Assembly: GCF_014647895.1 (NCBI RefSeq)
Contig: NZ_BMQB01000009.1
Location: forward strand, 124,001 to 188,000
Origin: Pilimelia anulata
GTDB taxonomy: Bacteria > Actinomycetota > Actinomycetes > Mycobacteriales > Micromonosporaceae
Length of the DNA stretch: 64,000 nt
Direction: 5' to 3'
The notes under the pieces were generated by a model that saw nothing but the letters and a program-made list of their open reading frames with translations, had not been told where the DNA came from and ran no database searches. Position 1 is the first letter of the stretch. Each line of letters starts with the position of its first letter. Position numbers and translations under genes: made by a program. Of the stretch, positions 27,701 to 34,594 are shown in pieces.

Positions 27701-30700
27701 CAGCAGGCCCTCGGCCAGCGGCGACAGCGGCTGGATGTCCGCCGCGCCCGGCGCCAGCGCGTCGATGGCCGCCTGGTCGAGCCCGGTCAGCGGTACGTCC
27801 GCCGGGGTCAGCCGGGCCGCGCCGCCGGTCGCGGCGACGTGCGCGGCGAGCGCGCCGAGCGCCCGGAACCAGCCCTCGGCCAGGTCCTCGGCGGCGCCGT
27901 CGGCGAGCACGCCGGCCGGCCACGTCCAGGTCACCGACAGCCGCGGGCCGTCGGCGTGGTCGCGCACGTCGGCGGTGACCTCGAGGCCGTGCGCGGCGGC
28001 GAGGTCGGGGTCGGCGCCCGCGCGCAGCGCGCCGTCGCCGGGCACCAGCTCCCAGTCGGCGCCGCCGGCGGCGAACCGGCCGAGGTAGTTGAACCCGACG
28101 GCCGGGGCCGGGTACCGGGCGAGCACCGGCCCGGCGGCCGGGTCGAGGTGGCGCAGCAGGCCGTACCCGTCGGCGTCGACCCGGGCTGCGGCGAGTTGCT
28201 CCCGCACCCGGCGCAGCACCTCCCCCGCGGCCGGGCCGCCGGCCAGCGCGTCGACGACGTCCACGGCGCCGGGGTCCAGCCGGGCCGGGTACAGCGTGGT
28301 GAACCAGCCGACCGTCCGGGAGAGGTCGGCGGCGCCGTCGCGGCCGTGCCCCTCCAGGTCCACGGTCAGCGCCGTACCGGTGCCGCCGTGCCGGCCGCGC
28401 CAGTCGGCCACGGCGAGGACCAGCGCCGCCAGCAGCACGTCCTCCACCCCGGCGCGGTACGCCGCGGGGACGGCGGCCAGCAGCGGGGCGGTGGCGGCGG
28501 CGTCGAGGCCGCGGCGCAGGTGGCGGGCGGTCGCGGCCACGTCGCGGTCCGGGTCGAGCGGGCGGTCCAGCGGCAGGGCGCCGTCGGGTTCGAGGACGGC
28601 GGTCCAGCGGTCGAGGTCCCCGGCACGCGCGGCCGCGCGGTCGGCCAGCCCGAGGGCGTGCCCGCGGGCGGAGGTGCCGACGGCGGGCAGCGCCGCGCCG
28701 GCCGGGGCGGCGTACGCGGCGGCCAGGTCGCCGAGCAGGATCCGCCAGGACACCCCGTCGACCACCAGGTGGTGCGCGGTGCACAGCAGCCTGCCGGGCG
28801 CGGCCGGACCGGCGTCGAACCAGGTGACGCGCAGCATCGCGCCGGCGTCCGGGTCGAGCGCGTCCCGGTCCACGTCGGCCCGGGCGTCCACGGCCGCGGC
28901 GACGGCGGCGGGTGCCAGGCCGGCCACGTCGACGCGGTCGAGCAGCGCACGGGCGTCGACGGCGCCGGCCGGCGGGACGTCGAGCTGCCAGGCGGCCCCG
29001 TCCCGGACCAGCCTCGCCCGCAGGGCGTCGTGCCGGTCGAGGACGGCCCGCCACGCGGCGGCGAGGCGCTCGCGGTCGGCGCCGGCCGGCGCCTGCACGA
29101 GCACGGCCTGGCTGAACCGGCCGACCGACCCGCCGCGCTCGCGCAGCCAGTGCGCGATCGGCGGGACCGGGGCGGCGCCGACGCCGTCGTCGGCCCGGGC
29201 GGCGGCCGCGCCGGTCGCCCGGGCCACGGCGGCGAGCCCGGCGGGGGTCTGCTGCTCGAACACCTCGCGCGGGGTGAACTCCAGCCCGGCCGCGCGGGCC
29301 CGGCCGACGAGCGTGATGGCCTGGATGCTGTCGCCGCCGATGCCGAAGAACCGGTCGCCGGGACCGACCTCCGGCAGCCGGAGGACGTCGGCGACGAGCG
29401 CGCAGAGCAGCGCCTCGCGCGCGGTCCGCGGCCGGGACCGGTCGGCCGGCGCGGCCGGCGGCGCGTACTCCGGCGCGGTGGCCAGGCGCTTGCGGTCGAG
29501 CTTGCCGCTGGGGCTCAGCGGCAGCGCGTCCAGGACGCGGTACGCGCCGGGGACCATGTAGTCCGGCAGCGTCGCGGCCGCCCCGGCGCGCACGGCGTCG
29601 GCGTCGGCGGCGCCGACCAGGTAGCCGACGAGCTGGTTGTCCCGGACCGCGACGGCGGCGGCCCGCACGCCCGGCTGCCCGGCCAGCACCGTCTCGATCT
29701 CGCCGGGTTCGATCCGCAGGCCGCGCAGCTTCACCTGGTCGTCGGCGCGGCCGAGGTACTCCAGCACGCCGGCCCGGTCGTACCGGGCGATGTCGCCGGT
29801 GCGGTACATCCGCGCCCCCGGCCCGGCGTGCGGGTCGGCGACGAACCGGTCGGCGGTCAGCCCGGCCCGGCCGAGGTAGCCGCGGGCGAGCTGGTCGCCG
29901 GCGATGTACAGCTCGCCGGCCACGCCCGCCGGGACGGGGCGCAGCTCGCGGTCGAGCACGTACATCGCGGTGTTCCACACCGGCCGCCCGATGGGGACGG
30001 TCGGCGTGCCCGCGCCGGGGGTGCTGGGCCAGGCGGTCACGTCCACGGCGGCCTCGGTCGGCCCGTACAGGTTGTGCAGCTCGACCCCGGGCAGCACGGC
30101 GTGGAACCGCTCGGCCAGGTCGGCCGGCAGGGCCTCGCCGCTGCACAGCACCCGGCGCAGCCCGGTGCAGGTCGCGGCCGCCGGGTCGGCGAGGAACGCG
30201 CGCAGCATCGACGGCACGAAGTGGATGGTGGTCACGCCCTCGGCGCGGACCAGCCCGGCCAGGTAGGCCGGGTCGCGGTGCCCGTCCGGCCGGGCCACCA
30301 CCAGGGTCGCGCCGGCGATCAGCGGCCAGCAGAACTCCCACACCGACACGTCGAAGCTCGACGGCGTCTTCTGCGCCACCGGCTCGCCGGGGGCCAGCGG
30401 GTAGGCGTGCTGGGCCCAGAGCAGCCGGTTCACGATCGCCGCGTGCGCGACCGCGACGCCCTTCGGGCGGCCGGTCGAGCCGGAGGTGTAGATGACGTAC
30501 GCCGGGTGCCGCGGGTCCGGCCGCGCCGCGGCCGCGGGGCCGCCGGCGGGGACGTCGGCGTCCAGCACGACGGACGGCGTGCCGGCGGGCAGCCGGCCGG
30601 CCAGCGCGGCGACGGTGACCACCGCCGCCGGATCGGCGTCGGCGAGCATGAAGTCCACCCGGTCGGCCGGGTAGTCGGGGTCGATCGGCAGGTACGCCGC

Positions 30701-32362
30701 GCCCGCCTTGAGCACCGCCCAGATCGCGACGACGAGGTCGGCCGAGCGGGGCAGCAGCAGCCCGACGACGCGCTCCGGGCCGGCGCCGGCGGCGCGCAGG
30801 GCGCGGGCGAGCGCGTCGGTCCGGGCGTCGAACTCGGCGTAGCTGATCCGCTTGCCGTCGGCCACGACCGCGGTGGCGTCCGGCGCCGCGGCCACCCGCT
30901 CGGCCAGCAGCGCGGGCAGCGTCGTGGCGGGTACCGGGGCGGCGGTGTCGTTCCAGCCGCGCAGCGCCAGGTCCCGCTCGTCGGCCGAGAGCAGCTCGAC
31001 CCGGGACAGCGGCCGGTCGGGGTCGGCGAGGACCGCGGTCAGCAGCCGGTCGGCGTGCGCCAGCAGCGCGTCGGCGGTCGCGGCGTCGAACAGCTCGTCC
31101 CGGTACGTCAGCTCCAGCAGCAGGCCGTCGTCGCCGAGCACCGCGGCGAACGCGAGGTCGAACTGGGTGGTGCCGTTGAACAGCGGCACCTCGGTCACCC
31201 GCACGCCGGGCAGCGCGAACCCGCCGAGCACCTCGGTGCGCAGGGAGAACAGCACGTCGAAGTACACCGACCGGCCCGCGACCCGCTCCGGCGCCAGCGC
31301 GGCGACCAGCCGGTCGAAGGGCAGGCCGGTGTGCGCGTACGCGGCCGCGCACACCTCGCGGGCGTGGGCCAGCAGCTCGCGGAACGTCCCCGCGACCGTC
31401 GAGCGCAGGACGACGGTGTTGCCGAAGTTGCCGACCAGCCCGGCGACCTCGGGCCGGTCCCGGTTGACCACGGGCGTGCCGAGCGCGATGTCGGCGGACC
31501 CGGTGAGCCGGTGTAGCAGCGCGCTCACCGCGGCACCGAGCAGCATGAACGGCGTGACGTTGTGCTCGCGGGCGACCGCGCGCACCCGGTCGGCCACGGC
31601 GGCGGGCAGCCGGCGGCCGATCCGGCCGCCGGACTCACCGGGCCGGTCCGGGCGCGGCCGGTCGGCCGGCAGGGCCGGGTGCTCCGGCGCGGGCGTGAGC
31701 ACGCCGCGCCAGAAGTCCAGGTCGGCGGCGTGGTCGCGGGCCTGCTCCCAGGCCGCGTAGTCGGCGTACTGCGGCGACGGGGGCGCCGCGGCGGTGCCGC
31801 CGTACGCGGCGGCGACGTCGCCCAGCAGGACCGCCCAGCTCGCGTCGTCCCAGGCGATGTGGTGGGCCACCAGGACGAGCACGTGGTCGTCGGCGGCGAA
31901 CCGGACCAGCCGCAGCCGCAGCGGCGACTCGATGGTCAGGTCGAACGGCGCCCCGCCGAGCCGCCGGCCGAGGTCGCGCAGCGCGTCGGCCCGCCCCCCG
32001 GCCGGTACGGCGGAGAGGTCCACCGGGAGCAGCGTCGGGCTCAGCTCCGCCCGGACCACCTGCTCGTCCGCGCTCGGGTACACCGTGCGCAGCACCTCGT
32101 GCCGCGCGCACGCGGCCGCGACCGCCGCGGTCAGCGCGGGTGCGTCCAGGTCGCCGGCCAGGCCGACGGCGGCGCAGATGTTGTACGCCGCCGTACCGGG
32201 GTCGAGCTGCTGGAGCAGCCACATCCGGCGCTGCGCGTCCGACAGCGGCGCGGCGGCGCCGGCGGGCCGGGGGTCGATGGTGTCCGTCCCGGCCGCGAGC
32301 CCGGAATCGGCAAGCATGCGACGGAGCAGTTCCCGCTTGCGTGCGCGGCCGTCATCGGTCAC
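21767..32362 (-). CDS. NRPS, C-A(Ser)-PCP-E-C-A-PCP-C-PCP-E (one module lacks an A domain)
   Basis: A 3531-residue first elongation NRPS. Order: C1 (HHIAWDDAS near 170); A1 (TSGSTG near 624; pocket D-V-W-H-L-S-L-V-D-K, essentially the EntF serine code); PCP1 (GGDS near 1009); E1 (HHLVVDG near 1200); C2 of the type that follows an E domain (HHLLLDG near 1668); A2 (near 2097; reading D-S-D-D-V-G-L-V-D-K, unassigned polar residue); PCP2 (GGHS near 2467); C3 (HHIAGDG near 2650); then directly PCP3 (GGDS near 3004) and E2 (HHLVVDG near 3186). No adenylation domain lies between C3 and PCP3. E1 and E2 predict D-Ser and a D residue at the A-less module. GTG start after GGGAGG, with an iron-box promoter upstream. 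Confidence 0.88.
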   Translation of the reverse strand: MTDDGRARKRELLRRMLADSGLAAGTDTIDPRPAGAAAPLSDAQRRMWLLQQLDPGTAAYNICAAVGLAGDLDAPALTAAVAAACARHEVLRTVYPSADEQVVRAELSPTLLPVDLSAVPAGGRADALRDLGRRLGGAPFDLTIESPLRLRLVRFAADDHVLVLVAHHIAWDDASWAVLLGDVAAAYGGTAAAPPSPQYADYAAWEQARDHAADLDFWRGVLTPAPEHPALPADRPRPDRPGESGGRIGRRLPAAVADRVRAVAREHNVTPFMLLGAAVSALLHRLTGSADIALGTPVVNRDRPEVAGLVGNFGNTVVLRSTVAGTFRELLAHAREVCAAAYAHTGLPFDRLVAALAPERVAGRSVYFDVLFSLRTEVLGGFALPGVRVTEVPLFNGTTQFDLAFAAVLGDDGLLLELTYRDELFDAATADALLAHADRLLTAVLADPDRPLSRVELLSADERDLALRGWNDTAAPVPATTLPALLAERVAAAPDATAVVADGKRISYAEFDARTDALARALRAAGAGPERVVGLLLPRSADLVVAIWAVLKAGAAYLPIDPDYPADRVDFMLADADPAAVVTVAALAGRLPAGTPSVVLDADVPAGGPAAAARPDPRHPAYVIYTSGSTGRPKGVAVAHAAIVNRLLWAQHAYPLAPGEPVAQKTPSSFDVSVWEFCWPLIAGATLVVARPDGHRDPAYLAGLVRAEGVTTIHFVPSMLRAFLADPAAATCTGLRRVLCSGEALPADLAERFHAVLPGVELHNLYGPTEAAVDVTAWPSTPGAGTPTVPIGRPVWNTAMYVLDRELRPVPAGVAGELYIAGDQLARGYLGRAGLTADRFVADPHAGPGARMYRTGDIARYDRAGVLEYLGRADDQVKLRGLRIEPGEIETVLAGQPGVRAAAVAVRDNQLVGYLVGAADADAVRAGAAATLPDYMVPGAYRVLDALPLSPSGKLDRKRLATAPEYAPPAAPADRSRPRTAREALLCALVADVLRLPEVGPGDRFFGIGGDSIQAITLVGRARAAGLEFTPREVFEQQTPAGLAAVARATGAAAARADDGVGAAPVPPIAHWLRERGGSVGRFSQAVLVQAPAGADRERLAAAWRAVLDRHDALRARLVRDGAAWQLDVPPAGAVDARALLDRVDVAGLAPAAVAAAVDARADVDRDALDPDAGAMLRVTWFDAGPAAPGRLLCTAHHLVVDGVSWRILLGDLAAAYAAPAGAALPAVGTSARGHALGLADRAAARAGDLDRWTAVLEPDGALPLDRPLDPDRDVAATARHLRRGLDAAATAPLLAAVPAAYRAGVEDVLLAALVLAVADWRGRHGGTGTALTVDLEGHGRDGAADLSRTVGWFTTLYPARLDPGAVDVVDALAGGPAAGEVLRRVREQLAAARVDADGYGLLRHLDPAAGPVLARYPAPAVGFNYLGRFAAGGADWELVPGDGALRAGADPDLAAAHGLEVTADVRDHADGPRLSVTWTWPAGVLADGAAEDLAEGWFRALGALAAHVAATGGAARLTPADVPLTGLDQAAIDALAPGAADIQPLSPLAEGLLYHAERGADEYTVQFTVDLAGEVDTAALGAAVDEVLRRYPNLRAGYRTAADGRPFAVIPPDVATPLRVARTTDPDAVATAERATPFDLDRPPLIRFVLAGDGAAHRLVVTCHHLLLDGWSLALLLRELFARYGGAALPDPPAYADFLAWLAGRDTAAGPAAWTGALAGLPGPTLVAGGEPARTQERLTAEVPAGPLAALCADRGWTVNTLVQGAWGLLLSTVTGQTDVVFGTAVAGRPAALPDAGAMVGLFINTVPVRVALRPRETVAELLDRLQREQAALLDHHHVGLAEIQRGTGHDELFDTLVVFENYPLSPADLPDPAPGLAVTGVRGHDATHYPLGLTVIPAGDRLSLTLDHRAPAVDADRARGVLDMLVALLSGDVDRPVGAVDPAGVRRHPPVAPTETRTLPELFAAQAARTPAAPALNGATFAELAADVDRIARALAAHGVGPGRPVALALPRHAMVPGLLGTLRAGGVAVPLDPGYPADRLDLMLADAAPAVILTTRGSGFAGPAPVLAIDDLPAAAAEPTGPAPLDPAYVIYTSGSTGTPKGVVVTHANLANLFAGQRDTVFRRAGGRALRVAHTASFSFDSSWDPLLWLVAGHHLDVLDEDAMRDPAALAEYVAAHRIDYLDLTPAHLAAVVECGLFAPGRHRPELVVVGGEAVPPGLWRRLLDEPGCTPLNLYGPTETTVDAYRWTRDGGEPVAGAHLHVLDAFLRPTLPGVVGELYVGGPGVARGYLHRPDLTAQRFVADPFGDPGTRLYRTGDLASFDAAGVLVFVGRADDQVKIRGFRVEPGEVEAAIAAHPDVRAAAVVARDGRLVAYWVGTGDHRALRAHLVDALPAHLVPAAFVALDELPLTPNGKVDKAALPDPPARGGRPGGSRDPRVALVCDLFADVLGVPAVGADDDFFALGGHSLLATRLASRIRTALAAELTVEALFTAPTPAGVVAALADPARPAIAAVPRTEVLPLSYAQQRLWFLHQLEGPSATYNIAAALRLSGPLDADVLAAALADVVARHEPLRTVFPEVDGVARQVIRDAADVGLLRRDSTGDTIAADLADASRHRFRLAAETPLRATLFALGEREHVLLLVLHHIAGDGWSFAPLARDLGDAYRARAAGDMPAWRPLPVQYADYAAWQRDLLDTGPLADEQVAYWRAALAGAPDELALPTDRPRPAESTYAGGLLDFAVEPELAGRIRALALALGVSTFMVFQAALAALLTKVGAGTDIPIGTPVAGRTDEALDDVVGSFVNTVVLRTDTAGDPTARDLLGRVRPVALAGYAHQDLPFERLVEALNPPRAANRHPLFQVMLAYQNNAPVRLDLPGVAVRDEVVDARVASFDLTVTIVDDPAAGMAGFAEYSADLFDRATVADLAARLVRLLEHFAADPDRPLSAIDLGPLAPRPVFAAPVPAAPAARAQTATVDTLRTVFAEVLGLDDVGPEDGFFELGGDSIVSIQVVVRARAAGLLISAKDLFRHHTPAALAAVAVPAGDDADAVSEPPEAALGLVPETPIMAWLREIGGPVGRFSQSMVLRVPPTDHAAITAAVQALLDRHEALRARLVRGDRWALDVPAHAAARVRRAALSADVRGQVAAEGAAAQSALDPDAGRMVEAVWLDAGPEPGLLVLVIHHLVVDGVSWRVLLDDLRSAWETGATASPRGTSARGWARLLREQATRPRTLAELPLWRAVGADTAALPLARPLDPARDTAATSAELHLTLPAADTEPLLGRVPGHFHGGVDDVLLAALALAVREWSGSPGGLLVELEGHGRQPEAVDLRADPGATVGWLTGAHPVRLDPGRVDPAAARAGGRAAGDAVKAVKEQLRALPHGGVGYGLLRYLNDDTAAELAAQPRPGICFNYLGRFGVGAAEPWTVADEAGAVPPGVDPELPLTHALEINAVTRDLPGGPELAVTWTWPTGVLDEPAVRALAELWFAHLRGITAAASDAGGYTPSDLELVSLSQDEIDEFEAEWSSSE

Positions 32363-32401
32363 CGGTAATCGAACCTCCCTGCACCGGATGGACGTCCGAG
32401 G

Positions 32402-32430
32402 ATGCTAATTTAGGTGAGCCTAACCTTCAA
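32402..32430 (-). promoter_or_regulatory. Promoter of the NRPS operon overlapped by an iron box
   Basis: On the minus strand, TTGAAG (32425-32430) and TAGCAT (32402-32407) are separated by exactly 17 bases, a plausible -35/-10 pair 40 bases upstream of the NRPS start. The iron box at 32410-32428 covers the whole spacer, so repressor binding would block RNA polymerase. Confidence 0.65.
32410..32428. promoter_or_regulatory. IdeR/DmdR-type iron box (NRPS side)
   Basis: The 19-mer TTAGGTGAGCCTAACCTTC matches the IdeR/DtxR consensus TTAGGTTAGGCTAACCTAA at 15 positions and keeps its dyad symmetry. It implies repression of the NRPS operon by an iron-loaded DtxR-family regulator. Confidence 0.85.
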
Positions 32431-32652
32431 GACCGGCCCCTCCGCCGAGGCCGGGCGCGCGTCCGATTCGCCCGCTCCGACCCGCTGTGCGGGGTCGCCG
32501 GGCGGCCGCCGCGGCGACCCGCCAACTCCGTCACCCACCTGCGGAATGAACCCGTACCCGCGCCGGATCGGCGCCGACGCGGCCGGCCCGCGCGGGTGTC
32601 CGAGATCACGGCGGCCCGACACCCGCCGGCCGTCGAGCCGCGGTCGCGCCCA

Positions 32653-32671
32653 TTTGCTTAGGCTATCCTCA
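32653..32671. promoter_or_regulatory. IdeR/DmdR-type iron box (salicyl-AMP ligase side)
   Basis: TTTGCTTAGGCTATCCTCA matches the IdeR consensus at 15 of 19 positions, with the TTAGGCTA core intact. It lies about 75 bases upstream of the salicyl-AMP ligase start, so each divergent unit has its own operator. The two boxes are about 240 bases apart, and the rest of this 382-base gap shows no gene. Confidence 0.75.
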
Positions 32672-32744
32672 CTTCGCCGCCGGTCCCCTTCTCGGGACGG
32701 CGGCCACCCCCTCGATTCGGACCGGAGATCAGCGGAGGTCCCTC

Positions 32745-34319
32745 ATGACGTCATGGCCGGACGAGCTGGCCGCCCGGTACCGCGAGCGCGGCCACTGGAC
32801 CGGTGCGACCCTCGGCGGCGTCCTGCGCGACGCCGCGGCGCGCCACCCCGAGCGGACCGCCGTCGTCGACGGCGACCGCCGGATCGGCTACGCCGACCTG
32901 GACCGCGCCGCCGACCGGCGGGCCGCCGGCCTGCTCGCGCTGGGGCTGCGGGCCGGCGACCGGGTCGTCGTGCACCTGCCGAACACCGCCGAGTTCCTGG
33001 TGCTGTCGTTCGCGCTGTTCCGGATCGGCGCGCAGCCGGTGTACGCGCTGCCCGCGCACCGGCGGAGCGAGATCAGCTACCTGTGCGCGCACAGCGGCGC
33101 CGTCGCGTACGCCATCCCCGACACCCACGGGGGCTTCGACTACCGCGAGCTGGCGGCCGGCATCGAGGGGCCGCGGCACGTCCTGGTGGCCGGCGACCCC
33201 GGCCCGCACACCGCCCTGGCCGACGTGGACGCCGACCCGGTGGAGCTGCCCGAGCCGGACCCGGCCGCGGTGGCGCTGTTCCTGCTCTCCGGCGGGACGA
33301 CCGGGCTGCCCAAGCTGATCCCCCGGACCCATGACGACTACGCCTACAACCTGCGGGCGAGCGCGGCGGTGACCGGCTTCGGCGCCGACACGGTGTACCT
33401 GGCCGCCCTGCCCGTGGCGCACAACTTCGCCCTGGCCTGCCCCGGCGTGCTCGGCGCGCTGCACGCCGGCGGCACCGTGGTCCTCGCGCCGAGCCCGAGC
33501 CCGCCGGACGCCTTCCCGCTGATCGAGCGGGAGCGGGTGACCGTCTCGGCGCTGGTGCCGTCGCTGGCGCTGCTGTGGCTGGAGGCGGTCAAGTGGGCGG
33601 GCCGCGACCTGTCCAGCCTGCGCGTGCTCCAGGTCGGCGGGGCGAAGCTCAAGGAGGAGGCCGCGCGCCGGATCGCACCGACGCTCGGCTGCGCGGTACA
33701 GCAGGTGTTCGGCATGGCCGAGGGCCTGCTGTGCTTCACCCGCCTCGACGACCCCGCGGACGTCGTGGCCACCACCCAGGGCCGCCCGCTGAGCCCGGAC
33801 GACGAGATCCGGATCGTGGACGCCGACGGCATCGACGTCGCCCCCGGCGAGCTGGGCGAACTGCTCACCCGCGGCCCGTACACGCTGCGCGGCTACTACC
33901 GGGCCGACGAGCACAACGCGCGGGCGTTCACCGCCGACGGCTACTACCGCACCGGCGACCTGGTCCGCGCCACCCCGACCGGCCACCTCGTCGTGGACGG
34001 CCGGGTCAAGGACACGATCAACCGCGGCGGCGAGAAGGTGTCCGCCGAGGAGGTGGAGAACCACCTGCTCGCCCACCCGGCCGTGCACGACGTGGCCCTG
34101 GTCGGCGTGCCGGACGACCTGCTGGGCGAGCGCACCTGCGCGTACGTGCTGCCGCGCGGGGACGCGCCGACGCTGGTGGAGCTGAAGGCGTTCCTGCGCG
34201 AGCGCGGGGTGGCGGACTTCAAGCTGCCGGACCGGCTGGAGGTGGTGGCGGAGTTCCCGTACACGGCGGTCGGCAAGGTCAGCAAGAAGGACCTGGTCGC
34301 CCGCCTGACCGGCACCTGA
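32745..34319 (+). CDS. Salicyl-AMP ligase (aryl acid adenylating enzyme, MbtA/YbtE/DhbE family)
   Basis: A 524-residue stand-alone adenylating enzyme that activates an aryl acid with ATP and loads it on an aryl carrier protein. Visible motifs: LLSGGTTGLPKLIPRTHDDY (A3, near 185), the aryl-acid signature PVAHNFALACPG near 220, GMAEG near 325, YRTGDLVR near 402 and the hinge and lysine region GRVKDTINRGGEK to TAVGKVSKKDL. His-Asn of AHNF is the aryl-acid replacement for the amino-acid-binding Asp. Cys in LACPG, where DHB ligases have Ser, points to salicylate, in agreement with the salicylate synthase next door and the absence of DHB genes. ATG has GGAGG six bases upstream. The gene diverges from the NRPS operon. 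Confidence 0.88.
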   Translation: MTSWPDELAARYRERGHWTGATLGGVLRDAAARHPERTAVVDGDRRIGYADLDRAADRRAAGLLALGLRAGDRVVVHLPNTAEFLVLSFALFRIGAQPVYALPAHRRSEISYLCAHSGAVAYAIPDTHGGFDYRELAAGIEGPRHVLVAGDPGPHTALADVDADPVELPEPDPAAVALFLLSGGTTGLPKLIPRTHDDYAYNLRASAAVTGFGADTVYLAALPVAHNFALACPGVLGALHAGGTVVLAPSPSPPDAFPLIERERVTVSALVPSLALLWLEAVKWAGRDLSSLRVLQVGGAKLKEEAARRIAPTLGCAVQQVFGMAEGLLCFTRLDDPADVVATTQGRPLSPDDEIRIVDADGIDVAPGELGELLTRGPYTLRGYYRADEHNARAFTADGYYRTGDLVRATPTGHLVVDGRVKDTINRGGEKVSAEEVENHLLAHPAVHDVALVGVPDDLLGERTCAYVLPRGDAPTLVELKAFLRERGVADFKLPDRLEVVAEFPYTAVGKVSKKDLVARLTGT

Positions 34320-34594
34320 CCCGCCGTCACGCCGCCCCGGACGAGCAGTTCGTAGCCCTGACAGTCGGCGAGGAACAGGGCCGGCTCGCGCCGCGCCATG
34401 ACCACCGTCGGGATGCCGGCCGCGAGGATCAACCGGGTACGCCACCCAAGCGGCGCTCGCCCATGCCGCCGCCGGCCTCACGTTCGACTGACCATCAGCG
34501 CGTCACCTTGCGGGGCGGCGCTCCGGCACATCGAAGGGCATCGCGGCCGCCGCTCCCGTGATGAGTGGCGGCCGCGGGTCGGTGGCGCGACGTG
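34320..34594. other. Gap between convergent aryl-acid genes
   Basis: About 275 bases lie between the AMP ligase and salicylate synthase stops. On the minus strand a short frame (about 34320-34432) reads like protein (ILAAGIPTVVMARREPALFL) and could be a gene remnant, but I recognise no family. The right part holds the terminator hairpin listed separately. Confidence 0.35.
34542..34576 (-). terminator. Hairpin after salicylate synthase
   Basis: A perfect 10-bp stem CGCGGCCGCC/GGCGGCCGCG with a 15-base loop lies 19 bases beyond the salicylate synthase stop. It could end transcription from either of the two convergent genes. There is no U-tract. Confidence 0.45.

Noticed and set aside
20774..31516. 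A 3580-codon open frame on the + strand opposite the NRPS genes
   Set aside because: It is an antisense shadow of high-GC codons: Arg/Gly/Val-rich, without domains, opposite a coherent C-A-PCP-E protein.
32405..32740. MbtH-like or other small gene in the divergent NRPS/AMP ligase gap
   Set aside because: No frame shows MbtH motifs; the region fits two promoters with iron boxes.
34320..34432. Possible small gene on the minus strand reading ILAAGIPTVVMARREPALFL
   Set aside because: No start signal or recognised family, and it runs into the end of the AMP ligase gene; noted only as a possible remnant.
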